In this document: one piece after another, positions 11,601 through 24,600 of the stretch
How the letters are laid out: each line of letters opens with the position of its first letter
Numbering within the stretch: the first letter of the stretch is position 1
Assembly: GCA_013398955.1 (NCBI GenBank)
Contig: VWPU01011638.1
Span: forward strand, 1-64,000
Length of the DNA: 64,000 bases
Reading direction: 5' to 3'
DNA from: Callaeas wilsoni
Taxonomy: Eukaryota > Chordata > Aves > Passeriformes > Callaeidae
Made by a program: the position numbers and the translations under genes
Notes under the pieces: model-generated
Databases searched by the model: none
Seen by the model: only the letters and a program-made list of their open reading frames with translations
Told to the model about the DNA's origin: nothing

Positions 11601-14600
11601 AGCTGCTCTTAAGCCCCTTCCAAGCCTGGGGTTGCGGAGAGCCTGGAGTGCTCCGAGTGCGAGAGGAACCACGCGGGGAAATCTCGGTGCTCCAGGCAGG
11701 ATTTTCCACCTTGGTTCCCATGACCTTCTCCAAGTAGTCTTGGGAAATATGGACTAAACGGAGCTGCTGGAGCATGGATTTCACGGCCGGGATCGTGCTC
11801 AGGGTGGTTGTAAAGGATTTATTCTGGAACTGGAAGCTTGAAGCCTGTCCTAACTCCTGTTCAGCGCTTTCCGTGATATCCAGATGACGGAACGGAAAAC
11901 AAATCCTCGTTTAATGGTTGGACTGGATGATCTGAGAGTTTTTTCCAACCTTAGTGATCCCATGATTCCATCTGCAGATGATGCCAGGCGTGGAGGGGTT
12001 TCCTGAACTTCAGGGCTTAGAAATCAGGATGGGAAAGTCGGCAGCTGGATGAGGACGAGGGGAAAGCGCTGCATGACAGAGTGACACGCAAGAACTTTAT
12101 ATCCGAGAGAACCCAAGGATGCAGCAGCTCTGCAGAAGAAAATTCCTGGGAATGAGGGTGGATCACAAACTGAATATAAGTTCTGCAGAAGAAAATTCCT
12201 GGGAATGAGGGTGGATCACAAACTGAATATAAGTTCTGCAGAAGAAAATTCCTGGGAATGAGGGTGGATCACAAACTGAATATAAGCTGACGGTGTCTCA
12301 AAATAAAGGGAAATATCCCAAAGGCAGAGTCATTCCCGGTTCTGCTCCCTGCGTTTTGGGAAAGCTGGGAACAAGTCAGATGTGAGAGCAGACTCAGGTC
12401 CAGGGAACGTGGAAACAATCCCTGTGCTGTAGGGAAGATGGAGAAGAGCTGTAAAAACGTCTTCTAGGGGAACTCAGAAGGTGTTGGAAAGGAGAGAGGG
12501 AAGGATCTGATCCCTGCGTTCACTTTGGAGAGGACAGGAAATCCTGGGCTCGAGTTGCAATTATGGAGACACGATTTAGACACAAGCAAAATCCAGTGCT
12601 ACAGGTAATTCCCTGCTGGAATACCTTGCCTGGGGATTAGGGGTGGAATCTGGAGACTTCTGAGGTTACAGAAACACTGCCAGGAATGGTTTAGGGACAG
12701 CAGATCCTGCCTTGTGGCAGGAGATGAACCAGATCCGTGTCCCTCAGCTTTTTCCACGGAAGGAACATCCAATCTCCTGGAAAAGCAGAACAGGAACTGC
12801 CTCATGCGGCCTTGCCACAGTGGTCTTCCTTTATCTGGTTTTCCAAATAAAGATTAGATTAAACTTGGGATGCTCATTGTTTATTTAATTCTTCCTGATT
12901 TCATTTGGGTGCATCCAGGGACTGGGCGTTTAGATTTTCATTATTTTTTTTCATTATTTCATTATATTTTCATTATTTTTTCCCACTGGTGCCACAGGAC
13001 ATCTTTGATGTCTCCCAGAGTGTTGTGGTCCATAAAACACAGGTTCAGAAACAAGGAATGAGGCGACCTGAAGGGATTTAATTTTTCGGTTTCTGTGCAC
13101 GTGACAGGAGGGGGCAGCCAGGTGGGATTTGGGCTCTGCTTCCAAGGAATAAAGGACAGGACAGGAGGAAACGGCCTCAAGCTGTGCCGGGAGAGGTTCA
13201 GGTTGGACATCAGGAGGAATTTCTTCCTGGGAAGGGTGGTCAGGCATTGGAAGGGGCTGCCTGGAGAGGTTTGGAGTCCCCATCCCTGGAGGTGTCCAAG
13301 GAAGGCCTGGACGTGGCACTCGGAGATCTGGGCTGGGGACAAGGTGGGCATCGGGCGCAGCTTGGACTTGATGACCTCGGAGGTCTTTTCCAACCTCAGT
13401 AATTCTGGGATTCTGGGATTTAACCTCTTCTTTTTCCTTCTGTCCCCTTTCTGTATGGCACTGAGCCCTTCCAGGTGAGGGACACTCCTCCAGGATGGTG
13501 CCCATGGACCACATTTGTGGGGCACAGTAACATTGCCCCCAAATTTGCTGATAATAATTGGTGTTCCCGTGGCAGGATTGTCCCTGGCCTAGGTTTCATT
13601 TCTACCACCTTGTTAAACAAGTAAACCTGACATTTTACAGGGGAATCACAGAAAAACTCGGGCTGGAAGGACCTTAAAGCTCATCCCATTCCACCTCTCT
13701 GCCATGGGCAGGGACAGCTTCCACTATCCCAGGTTGCTCTGAGCCCCGTCCAGCCTGGCCTTCATCCAGGAGCTGACCCCGTTGCAGGTGACAATGCAAT
13801 GGCTCCTTCTTGTCACCTTCCCTTCCTCACAGGCATCCCAGGAATCTCCTCTCGGAAATGAGGCTCAGAGCAGCCTGGGATAGTGGAAGGTGTCTGAGGT
13901 GGAATGGGATGAGCTTTAAGGTCCCTTCCAACCCGGTCTTTCCGTGATTCTCCTGTAAAATGTCAGGTTTCCTCGTGTAACAACAGAGGTAGAAGTGAAA
14001 CCAAACAGATCCTGGGGAAGAGTTCCTAATTGCAGAGATAGAAGTGAAACCAAACAGATCCTGGGGAAGAGTTCCTAATTGCTGACGAGGAGCTGCTGGG
14101 CAGCAGAGATATCTGGGATTTGGTTGGGTGGATTAAGGTATTTGCTGGATATCAGGTGCCTTGTCTGCTTCTCACCTTCTCACCCAGCTCCTGGGTCTCC
14201 AACAAATCCTTTCAGCAGGACTGGGAGAGGATGGCTGGGGAGGGAGAGGAAAATTGTTTCTCGACTGGAGAATCCGTTCCTGCTTCTGCCGAGCACAGGG
14301 ATCCCAGCCTGGGAACTCGGGTCCACGTGCGGGGCTGGGGATCAGGGCTGTGTCCCTGTCCAGCTGGAGCCAGTAAAACCAGCAGCAGAGGGGCCTCTCC
14401 GGGCTCTCCCCCGGTGTCAGGCTTCGTTATTTGTGTGTGTGCACTCATGGATTAACTGGAAACCGATCCAGAGGCGCCGTGCCCTGCCAGCACGGCCCGA
14501 TGTCACACAATCCCCGCGGAGACGTTGTTCGCCAGGGCTTTGGGGAAAAGCTGCGGGGAGAGGGAAGGCGAAGCGAGGGGAATCCGGTCCGACTGGTTGG

Positions 14601-15627
14601 GCTGCTGTAATCGCATCCGAGGGGAGGATCTGTGCAGGAAGCAGCCAAATGTGGGATGGGGACATGCTTGCTAGTGCTGGGAAAGAGTCAAAGGGTGCCA
14701 GCCTAACTCCTTGGCTGCTGCTGGCACAGTGGAGAGGGGCCTGGGTGTTCCCAGTGCTCCCGATGCTGCGGCACTGGTTTAAATGGAGTTTAAACACAGG
14801 CTGAGGATGATGGAAGGAATTCCCTCACTGGAAAACCCACGGCAGGGCGGGAAGGGTTAAAAAGGAGCAACTCTTCCGTCTGCTGGAAAGTGAAGCTGGA
14901 TTTGTTTTGACTAGTTCACTTAATCTCTTGATGTGGAAGAGACTAAGCCAGTTACTCCCTTGTCTCCGGAGCTCACGCGGGAGAAATTTATCTGTGCAAA
15001 TTGGTGATTGGGGATTGTTTTAACGAGCAGAGGATGTAGCTGGGATCATGAATGGGGAGCAGAAGTTTTCCCCTTTCGTGGGACAGAGAAAACCTTTTAT
15101 TTCAAGCCGAGGGTGAGAAGGGGACAGGCAGAACCTCCTCTGTCCCCCTCTGGGACATCTTTGTCTGATTTTATTCTCAGGGAACATTTCTAAGTCCTAA
15201 ATCCCAAGGTCCTGCTTCAGTTTTCCCTTAATATCCTGCTAAGCATCATTAGAAGTGAAAGTTATATGAAAAACAGGAATTTAAAAAAAGGGAATATTCC
15301 TTAATTCACTCTGTCTGAAAAGACAGGGACATCTGGGAGCTTTTTCTGTTTGGCTTTTCGTGTCTCCAGGATCTCAGGAATGCCAATCCCATACTTTCTT
15401 CATTCCGATCTTCTTGAAGGTCTTGCAGAGGTGTTTGTGAGAAGAAGAGCTATTTGCTTCCTGGAGTTTATTCCCCAGCACTGGAATTCATCCAAGGGAG
15501 AAAAGAGAAAAAAGAAAAGAAAAGAAAAGAAAAGAAAAGAAAAGAAAAGAAAAGAAAAGAAAAGAAAAGAAAAGAAAAGAAAAGAAAAGAAAAGAAAAGA
15601 AAAGAAAAGAAAAGAAAAAGGAAGGAA

Positions 15628-15658
<31 letters not shown>

Positions 15659-18600
15659 TTAATTCTTCAAAATGATCGGGAAATAAAATGCTTCTCAATT
15701 ACCTTCATCTGCAAAGCATATTTCAAACTGTTATTTTAACAGTTCTCCATTTAAGCTTAGATTTGGGGTGGGGAGGAAGCAGAAAAAAACAAAATCTCAT
15801 TTCTAATCTGTTTCATTCTGAAACGGAAAGGAAGGGACACTGGACACTAAACCATTTACTTACCTCTAATAATGAAAAAATTACTGGAAGAAGAGATTTT
15901 TCTTACTATTTTAATATTAGTTATTTATATTCACATTTAATTTTTGGAGGGCACATTTAACTAGGAACTTAAATGTCCCTGAGGTTAAATGCAGACAGTG
16001 ACGGGCAGAGATCTGACCTGCAGAGAGCGAGTCGGGAGCTGCGGAAAGGTGAATTCAGGGAACGGGGTGTGCAGACAGAGCGCGTGGATGGGGACGGCCA
16101 GCCCCGAGAAGGAAACAAACTGGGGAAAGCAGCATTCCCCAAGGAGGGGAATTCCCCAAACCCTTCCGTTTTCCCTTTGAAAAGAAGGTGAGTTTGGGTC
16201 AAGGTTGCTCTTGCTGTGCTGAGGAGGAGTTTCGTGGAATTCCAGAGATTGGGTTGGAAGGGACCTTAAAGGGACCTTAAAGCCCATCCCGTTCCAGCCC
16301 CTGCCATGGGCAGGGACACCTTCCACTGTCCCAGGCTGCTCCAAGTCCCATCCAACCTGGCCTTGGACACTTCCAGGGATCCAGGGACAGCCACAGCTTC
16401 TCTGGGAATTCCATTCCAGGGCCTCACCACCCTCACAGGGAGGGATTTCTCCCTAATATCCCATCTAAATCATCCCTCTTTTAGTTTAAAACTCTTCCCC
16501 TTGTCCTGTTATCACACACTCTTGTAGACAGGACAGAGCAGAATCCATATTCCCCCTGAGGAAAGCCCTCTCCAACCATCCCACCCTGCTGCCTGCCATT
16601 CCTACTGGGAATTCCTGCTGCTCCCGCGATCCCGGGGCTTTTCCTGGCACCTGGGCTGCAGGTTTGGAGCCAGATGGCAGCGACCGTGGGGATGAGGTCG
16701 GTCTCCTCCCAGGAGATTGCTGCTGACAGGGCCCTGCTGAAACCCGGGCCGGCGCCACTGTCACCGGCCTGTGTGCCCAGCTCTCCAGAGCCATCCCTGG
16801 TTACCTGAGCGCCCCGTTCCTCCCACACGGATTCAATCCTCCTCCTTAGGGACCTGCCACAAGCACGGAAAAGCTGGGGAAAAAATCCTTCGCGGCTCTG
16901 CTGCCGCAGATTTTTCCCTGTGAGACGCGGGCAGCTCGTTTGGTTTCCCTCTGGCCCGCTTCTCACAGCGGGGATCTCTCCCAATGCAATGGGATTGTGA
17001 GGAAAAATACTTTACAAATTGTGAGGCACTCCGAGATGGCAGTGGTGGGGGCCATGGAAGTGTCGGGAGGGAGAAGGAATCACAATGAGCTCATCATCAG
17101 GGCCTGCTCCTGTTAACACCCGTCTGAGCCGCCTCAGCTCCGTGAGGGAAGCCCAGAGCTGGTCCCAGGAGCAAAGAGCCTTGCAAGGATGAGTGAGTCC
17201 CGGCCTAGGCCGCCCTGGATCCTTTGAGGATTATAAAACATTATGTGGCTTCAGAGTTCCTTTTCATGTAGCCTCTCCGTTTGTTCCCAGCGCTCTGCTC
17301 CCTCTGAATGAGTCACCAGAAGCTGCTGCTCGTGCACTTTCCCTCGCCTCATTTTATTTTAAGAAGCTGAATCTCCGGTTTCTCTGCACGTGAAACTCCT
17401 TTTTTTTTTTTTTTTTTCAGTTTGACAAGTGGACAGATGGCCAGAGAAGGAGGATCCTGGTGGACCTGCTGGAACGCTGCTCCCTGTCCCAGCAGAAATT
17501 CTGTGCCAAGCAGCTCCAGGCCCGAGTCCCCACCGAGGCTGTCGATTTTACCACGAGGCTCCCTCGAGTCCTGTCCTTGTACATCTTTTCCTTCCTGGAC
17601 CCACGGAGCCTCTGTCGATGTGCACAGGTAGAAAAGCCAACACCTGCCAGGGGTTCAGAAAGCCAGGTCAAAGTAGTTTAAAAAAAAATATATATGAAAA
17701 CACTGAGTTTTGGTGAAGACAAAAGGTCTTCTGACATGGCAGCCTGTGCTAAATGCTTAGTGATGCTCGTTCCTCAGATCCTAAATTAATCCAGATTGGC
17801 CAAGATTCATGGAAGCGAAGAATAATTTTAGATACTCAGTTCTAAAGTATTTTAAATATGGCACTTTCAAGTGATTATTCCCAGAAAGGAAGCCTGGTAC
17901 TTCCTGAAAATCACATTCCTCTAAAACACTTTGCACTGTGTGCAGAGCCCTTAATTCTTTGAGAAGCATTGGTTGGTGCTATGGCAAAGAACAACATTTG
18001 CTCCTTTAAGGAAAACAGATCCTTTAAAATGCCTGAGGGTCAAGTGTTGGATGTGGAGAAGCAGAAAATTGCAGATGGGCTTTGCAGCACAGCGGTTAAG
18101 CCTCCAAAAATCTGTTTGCATGCCATGAAACGCTGTGAGATGCTGCCCAAAGTAGTTTTAAATTAGTAAGCTCTGTTTTCAGTGACATTATTACTGCGCT
18201 AACGTAATATTCCATGTAATTTAAGAATATGTAATAATCTCATCTTGGCTAAGCCTTGTGCTTTAGTAACTTTCTCCAGCATTTCATGTGGATGCCACTC
18301 AAGCTCTCCATGCTCAGGCAGGGAGAAAGTAGGCTAGAAAATTACTTAGAATCACAGAATATCCCGAGTTGGAAGTCATTAAGGCCTTGAAAGGTTTAAA
18401 TGGTTTAATCAAAGCTTTAAAAGGAGCATTAACAGTGCAGGAGAATTGAATTAGTTTAAGGATATGCGGGAATTAGATCCCCAGCACAGAAACCCGGAGC
18501 CAAAATCATGGATGCTTTAAACCCCAAGGTTTTCAGCTGGCTGGGAATTCACAGGTGAGCTGGTACTGGAAGTTCCTGTCGGAGCTGGATCAGCTGTGGA

Positions 18601-21600
18601 TGCTGAAGTGCCTGCGTTTTGGGTGGTACATCAACTTCTGCCCAACGCCCTTCGAGCAGGGCGTCTGGAAGAAGCACTACATTGAGATGGTGAGGGAGCT
18701 GCGCGTCACCAGGCCCAAGGTACCCGACCACCACCTCCGCAGGAGTTTGTGCCCCCTGGGAAAGCTGGGGGGATCCGGCTCCCAGCCCCTCTGCCTCTTT
18801 ATCTTTTCGGGATCCTCCTGCCCTGAATTCAAAGCTCAGCCCTTTAATTTAAAGCAAACTCCTCCGCGGGCTCTCTGTAGCTGATGGATGCATCCCAACA
18901 GCAGCTCAGCTCATCTTAATACAGATTGTGGGACCTGGGTGATGGCGAGCACTGCCAACGTCCACTGTCCATATTTCTGTCCACTGACCATAACGGAGCC
19001 TGCAGAGACCAATTTTGAGTTAATTCCCAATTATTATGACTCTAAATTTAGGCCAATCTGATTTTCATCATAGGCTAAATCTCATTTTCTTCTTTCCGTC
19101 TCTCTTATTAGACTCCGTCCAAGGATGAATTCATAGTTATCGATGTACAACCAGTAAAAAGCAACGTGCCAGAGAGGAAACTTTCTGTGGCAGGACGGGG
19201 GACAAGCAGGGGGAGAAAAGAGCTCCCTCCTTGGCGTTCATCCGACAGGAATCCCACAGACACCATCCGGTACAACTACCTGGACAACTACGACCCCATC
19301 GAGCAGGCCAGGCAGGCGTAAGAGCTTCACCTCTTTTCCTTTCCCTGTGGCACAAGGTTTTCCATGTCCTCTGCAGGCTCACTCTGCCCGTTCAGCTGCC
19401 TGGTTGCAAACCCGCTTTCCTGCTCTTTTGGCTCTTTTTGGATGGGTTTTGGTCCGGTTGTAGCTGGAGCTGCCACTGCTTTTGTGCCCTTTCAGCGCAA
19501 CTTGTCAGGCTGGGGGAACTCCTGGGGGATTTTACAGAGCTGGAATGAGAGGAATTAGGACAAGGGTTTGTTGGAGGGTTTTTAAATGAAGCTGCCAGGC
19601 AGAGAGGAATGTGTGGGCTTTGCACGGCAGAGGAAGAATGAATTAATTGTGATGAAATATAATTCTATCGCTCGGAGGATCTCCTGGCTGAGAGGAGGCT
19701 GGGGTGATTGAATTGCAGCGCAGGTGTAAGAGGATGTCAGAGCTCTGAAGTGATGAACGGTGTCTGCGCTGCCTGGATCCATCACTTCCTGGGCTCCCAG
19801 GATTATCCACGGGCAAAAGAAAGGCATTTCCCTCCCGAAGCAGAGTTTTGCACGTGGATCTGTGTTAGAACTGCCACACGTTTTCTTTTGCCACCTCTGG
19901 CACCGCAGATTTTCCGAATCTTAGATGCAGGGTCAGTTTTCTGTGCATTAACAAGGGCAGGGAGGGTGCGGGAGTGACCCGTGGGAAGAGTTCACCCTTT
20001 TCTAGTGTAAATCCCTGGAAATGCCACCTCTGACGCTTCCCGGGGGGTCACCTCAGCCCAGCTGATGTGAAAAGGGTGGCACTGTCATTAATCCAAGCCT
20101 GCCAAAGAGGCAATGGCTCCTCTTGACCATTCCCTGGTTCCTGTGGGAACCCACGGACTCAGCACGCCGAGCGTGCCGAGAGCAGGAGATTCCTCTTCGC
20201 CGTGCCAACAAAAACCTTGGGAACCAACGGAGCCACAACGAAAAGCACCCGGGTTGCGTTTAAGTAAATATCCAACAGAGCCAAGATTATCCCTGTGCCC
20301 GGGAACAATCAGCCCAGGAATTACCCAGCCGGGGATTGTTTGGCCAAGCACTCTGGGAGCTCTTTCCCAACGTGATTAACCCTGCTGGACCCACCGCTCC
20401 TCTGGGGTGTTCCACGGAGCTCCCGAGCGCCTGAGCAAAATCCCTTTATGAATCACGTTTTAATCCGCGTCCCCTGGTCCTCGGATATTGCACTACTTCA
20501 AAGAGCTTCCAGGTTTCCACCTCACCCTCTTTCTGTGGGATCTTTCCAAGCTCTAACATCACTTTCAGGTCGAGTTCTTTGAGGCTTTTAACTGAGTATT
20601 TTCACCAAATGCTTCCTGCTGCAAATGAACGTGCTGGTATTGCTTTCCAGCCTTGCTCAACGGTTTTGTGTAGCAGCTCTCGAGGGTTTCCGTGAGGTTT
20701 AGGATTCTCTTGTGCCGTTTCTGTGAGGTTTAGGATTTTCCTGTGCCATGAAAAAGTGGGACAGGCCATGTTTGAAGAGTTCAAAAGTCGCAGTGTTGAG
20801 CTGTGGATGTGGCTGAGAACCAGGTGAAAACAATTCACCTGAAATAATGAAACAGTAAATAATAAATACCCTCCCTGTTTGCCTCTCCTCAGTGAGATCC
20901 CAGCCTCTCTCCATTTGTGGGGAATGTTTTAATGCTGAGCGTTCCAGCAAATCTGCCATTTATCCGCAATTAGAGAGGATTATTGCGAGGAGGGGAAGGA
21001 ATTCTGTGAGATTTGCTTGTTTATCAAGGATCTGCCTTTAATATCACTTAAGCTGGAGGTAATTGCAGGTGCTCAGACTCATCTGTGGTGATTATTCAGC
21101 AGCGCAGGTGCCACGTTTCAGGTGCTGACCCAGCCTCCCACTCCCACAGCGACGTTCTGATGCTTCTTTTCCACGGACACTTTGCTGTCCCTTCCCAAAA
21201 AATCCTCCCACGAAGGCTCTGTGTCATGTTCTCCACCTTTTGCTTCCAGGCAGCTGCTAAGGGATCGGGAATTCAGCTCTTCAGCTGGATCCCTGGAGCA
21301 GGCAGACACCACCTCGAGCGTCCCTCAGGTTACGGTGGGGGGTGGCAGGATAACGTCACCGTGGTCCCGGTGTCCCTGTGGGATGCCAGGCCTTGGCTTG
21401 GAGTCTCCCAGGAATGCTGTGCAGGATCAATGCAGGCAGACCCTGCCTGACCAGGGCTCAGCTCGGAAGGTAGAACAGAATCCCAAGATAAAAATCTCCG
21501 ACCCCGCCGGCACTGTCAGGTGCAGTTCTCCTCCAGACGAGACGGATTCCTGGAGCTCAAGGGCAAAACAACCGCTCCTCATGTAAAATGGATGTCAGGA

Positions 21601-24600
21601 GGAATGAAATCGGTGTAAAACGAGATCCTGAAACAACAGAAGCGACTTCCCGGGGTTTGCCAAAGGGAATCTGGGAGAGAAATGGGTTTTGCTGCAGCCT
21701 GAGTGCACGTGGAAAGGAACAGGGATGAGGGTTTCCTTGAGGATGTGACTGTGTGGGAGAGGACGTGGCAGAACTCACAGAAACTCAAAGTGGTGGTGGG
21801 GAGAAGAGGACTGGAGAGAGCTCTTCAAGCCCACCACCTTGACTGGAAATCCCTGAGCCAACAAACCCTTTTTTCCGTTTGAGTGCCGAGGAAAAGCGGA
21901 GCTGTGGAGAATTCCTTGTGAATAAACAGGATCACATCAAAGGAATACCTGACGCCACCATCAAAGCAACGCGTGAGACGAGTCGCTGGCTGCTACCTTG
22001 AATCCAAGTTAATCTGCCTAATTCCAGGTTGAATTTTGCAGAATTTAAGAGGTAATCAACAAAAAAAAAAGTTTTTCCTAAGTCTTAGACCTGGTTAAAA
22101 TCTCCTCAGAGCTCAACCCCACTCTGCAGTTGTTTTCTGGTCCAGAGAGAGGGGAGGACTCTGCTGCTCATCATATCAGGGTGAAATATTGACATTCAAA
22201 TGGCAGAGTTCACGGAATTCCGAATAGTTTGGGTGGAAAGAGACATGAAAGATCATCCAGTTCCAACCCTGACACCTTCCACTATCCCAGGCTGCTCCTG
22301 TCCATCCTGGCCTTGGACACTTCCAGAGATCCAGGGGCAGCCACAGCTTCTCTGGGCACCCTCTGGCAGAGCCTCCTCAGCCTCCACAAGGAAGGATTTT
22401 TTCCTAATCTCTAATTTAAATCTCTCCTCTTTCAGTTTAAAACTGCTCATGTAAGAAGTCACTTCTTGTCATCTGTGGTGCCGAAGAGCTTTCATCTGTT
22501 TCTTGGTTGGCCTTTTGAGTCATCAGCTGCCTTCTCCCTTCCACAGCGGCACTGAAACAACGCTGCTGAGAATTCCTAGCGGAGAACTCATCCTCGTTTA
22601 GCCAAAAAAAGGGGAAACATGGGAAGCAGAACGAGCTGCAGTCAATTCTCAGTTACGCAGTGCAGCGGAAATAGAGTCCTCCAAGTGGAAATACAAACTA
22701 TATTCTGCAGGCTATGAGACCATAACTGGCTTTGAAAAACAGATCAATACACTTCCAGACAGCAGCTGGGCGAGGGTTTGGCCTGGCCAATGCTCACTGA
22801 GGAGAGCAATAACACCTGGCCACAGCTGAGGAGTGCCCAAAAAATGGGGTTCGTTTGCAATCTGCATGGTCATTGAAACCTATTTTTGGTTTCTGCTGGA
22901 TTTCTTTGCTGATTGCTCAGAAAGGCAGGAGCTTGCACCCTAAAAACTGTGCCCAGTGAAAAGCCCCCTGCAGCGTGGAGGGGATGGGACAGAGATCCCC
23001 CAGCAAGTTCACTGGGAGGTTTTGGGTTTATTTTGGACGGTGTGGGAAAAGCTTCGCAGTCACTGAGCAGTGAAATTAAGAATAGCAACGATCAGATGTG
23101 CAGCCGAGGGAGTGACCACGTGATAGAGAAGAGATACAGACAGGGTTGGATTACAAATTGCCTGGAAGGGGTTATCAAAATCCCTCAATAGAATTATAGC
23201 TGTGACTATCGGTGTTGTAATTTATCACAGCGATGATTTCTGGTAGGTCTGGTTTGTTTTCTGCCTGAATTGTCCAAGCAACTTTTTGTTATAGACAAAA
23301 AAAAATACAACAAAAACCCTCCAGAGATCAGCAAGGAGGGATTTGCCTCTCTGGGCACAAAGAAATACTGCAAAGGGGAAGTGAAAGATTTTTATCTGAA
23401 GCGTGGAGTCGAGTTAGGAAATTTTTCTGTGGGGCTCTGATCTGCCTACAAAGGCCCAGGAGGGCGTTTCTGTCAGGCCCTGCTGGAAGGCATCTGCTGT
23501 TTGTGCTGCTGGTTGCCAATAAATCAAAAGATTTGCCTCCCACTTGATCATGAATAATGAATTCCGATTCCATCCGAGCGCTGGAGCCCCGCCAAGACCG
23601 CGGCCCTGTGCCTCAAGACAGGCCCCTGCTGCTTCTCACGACAACAGCTCGGCCGAAACGCGAGGTCCTTCCCCCCTCCCCAGCCTTGGGTAATTTATGG
23701 CCATAGGCTGCCTCTAAAAAACAGTTGCATATTGTCCTGGAGTGTTTACCCAACGAGAAAATAATTACTTTCAGTAATTGTTCTGTCAGCGGCCCAGGCC
23801 CCGCTTCTGACAAAGAGGGGCTGGCTCGCGTGAGAAGGACACGGAGCGTCCCTGTCCTCCCGGATCCCCACGCTCGCCTCTCCCTTTTCATGCTGCTGAA
23901 TAGCCAGCCCAGCGCTCCCTGCCCGGTGGGCGTGTGGGAATTTTAAAAACTCCTTAAGGGAGGAAAACAGGGCGAGAAACGCCGAGTTCGGCACTGGGAG
24001 TGAGACCTGCCGTCCTCATCCGGGCTCCGACGCGTTTTTCCTCGTCCTCGCTCCTTCCGTTTTCCTGCCTTGGAGCTGGGCTGGTGGGAGTGACACCACG
24101 ATTTGGACACCAGAACACAGCAGCAGATAGCCAAATTTACAATAATATCTTTATTTCCAGCCACAAGGCCGGAGCTGGCTTCTGCCCAGAGGTCACGGCA
24201 TCATTTAGGATGGAAAACACCTTTAAGATGGCTGAGTCCAACCATAACCCGGACAGTGCCAGGTCCGCCAAAATGACCAGTTCATTCCCAGCTGGAATAT
24301 TTTGGGTTGAATTTTTTTCCTGGACTTGTCTGTGTTTATAAACAGGTTGCAGTTCTCCTCAATTTCCCATTTGAAATAATGCTGGATTTGACTTCATGGT
24401 CCTGGACTAGGATGAGGGAATACTGGGCACGTGTTGGTGGGGCGTGTGGGTTATGTGATGTGGTCCTGGTTTTTTACAGGATAAAAGTTGCTTTTAAAGT
24501 CTATTTCCACCTTTTATATCCATGGCTTTGTATTCCTACTGTGCTATTTTAGCGGCCCAGAGACACTGGGAGAATCATTCAGAGCTGCTGCTTTAAATTC

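Larger units (their letters stand above)
10762..17420 (+). other. FBXO16: FBXO16 intron 3
   Basis: Carries the 53-bp triplication (12131-12289), CR1 copies, the inverted duplication (13565-14025), an AAAAG microsatellite (15500-15660) and a CR1 at 16235-16535. The rest, notably 14083-15490 and 16540-17400, has no recognisable element apart from the poly-T next to the acceptor. Confidence 0.85.
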
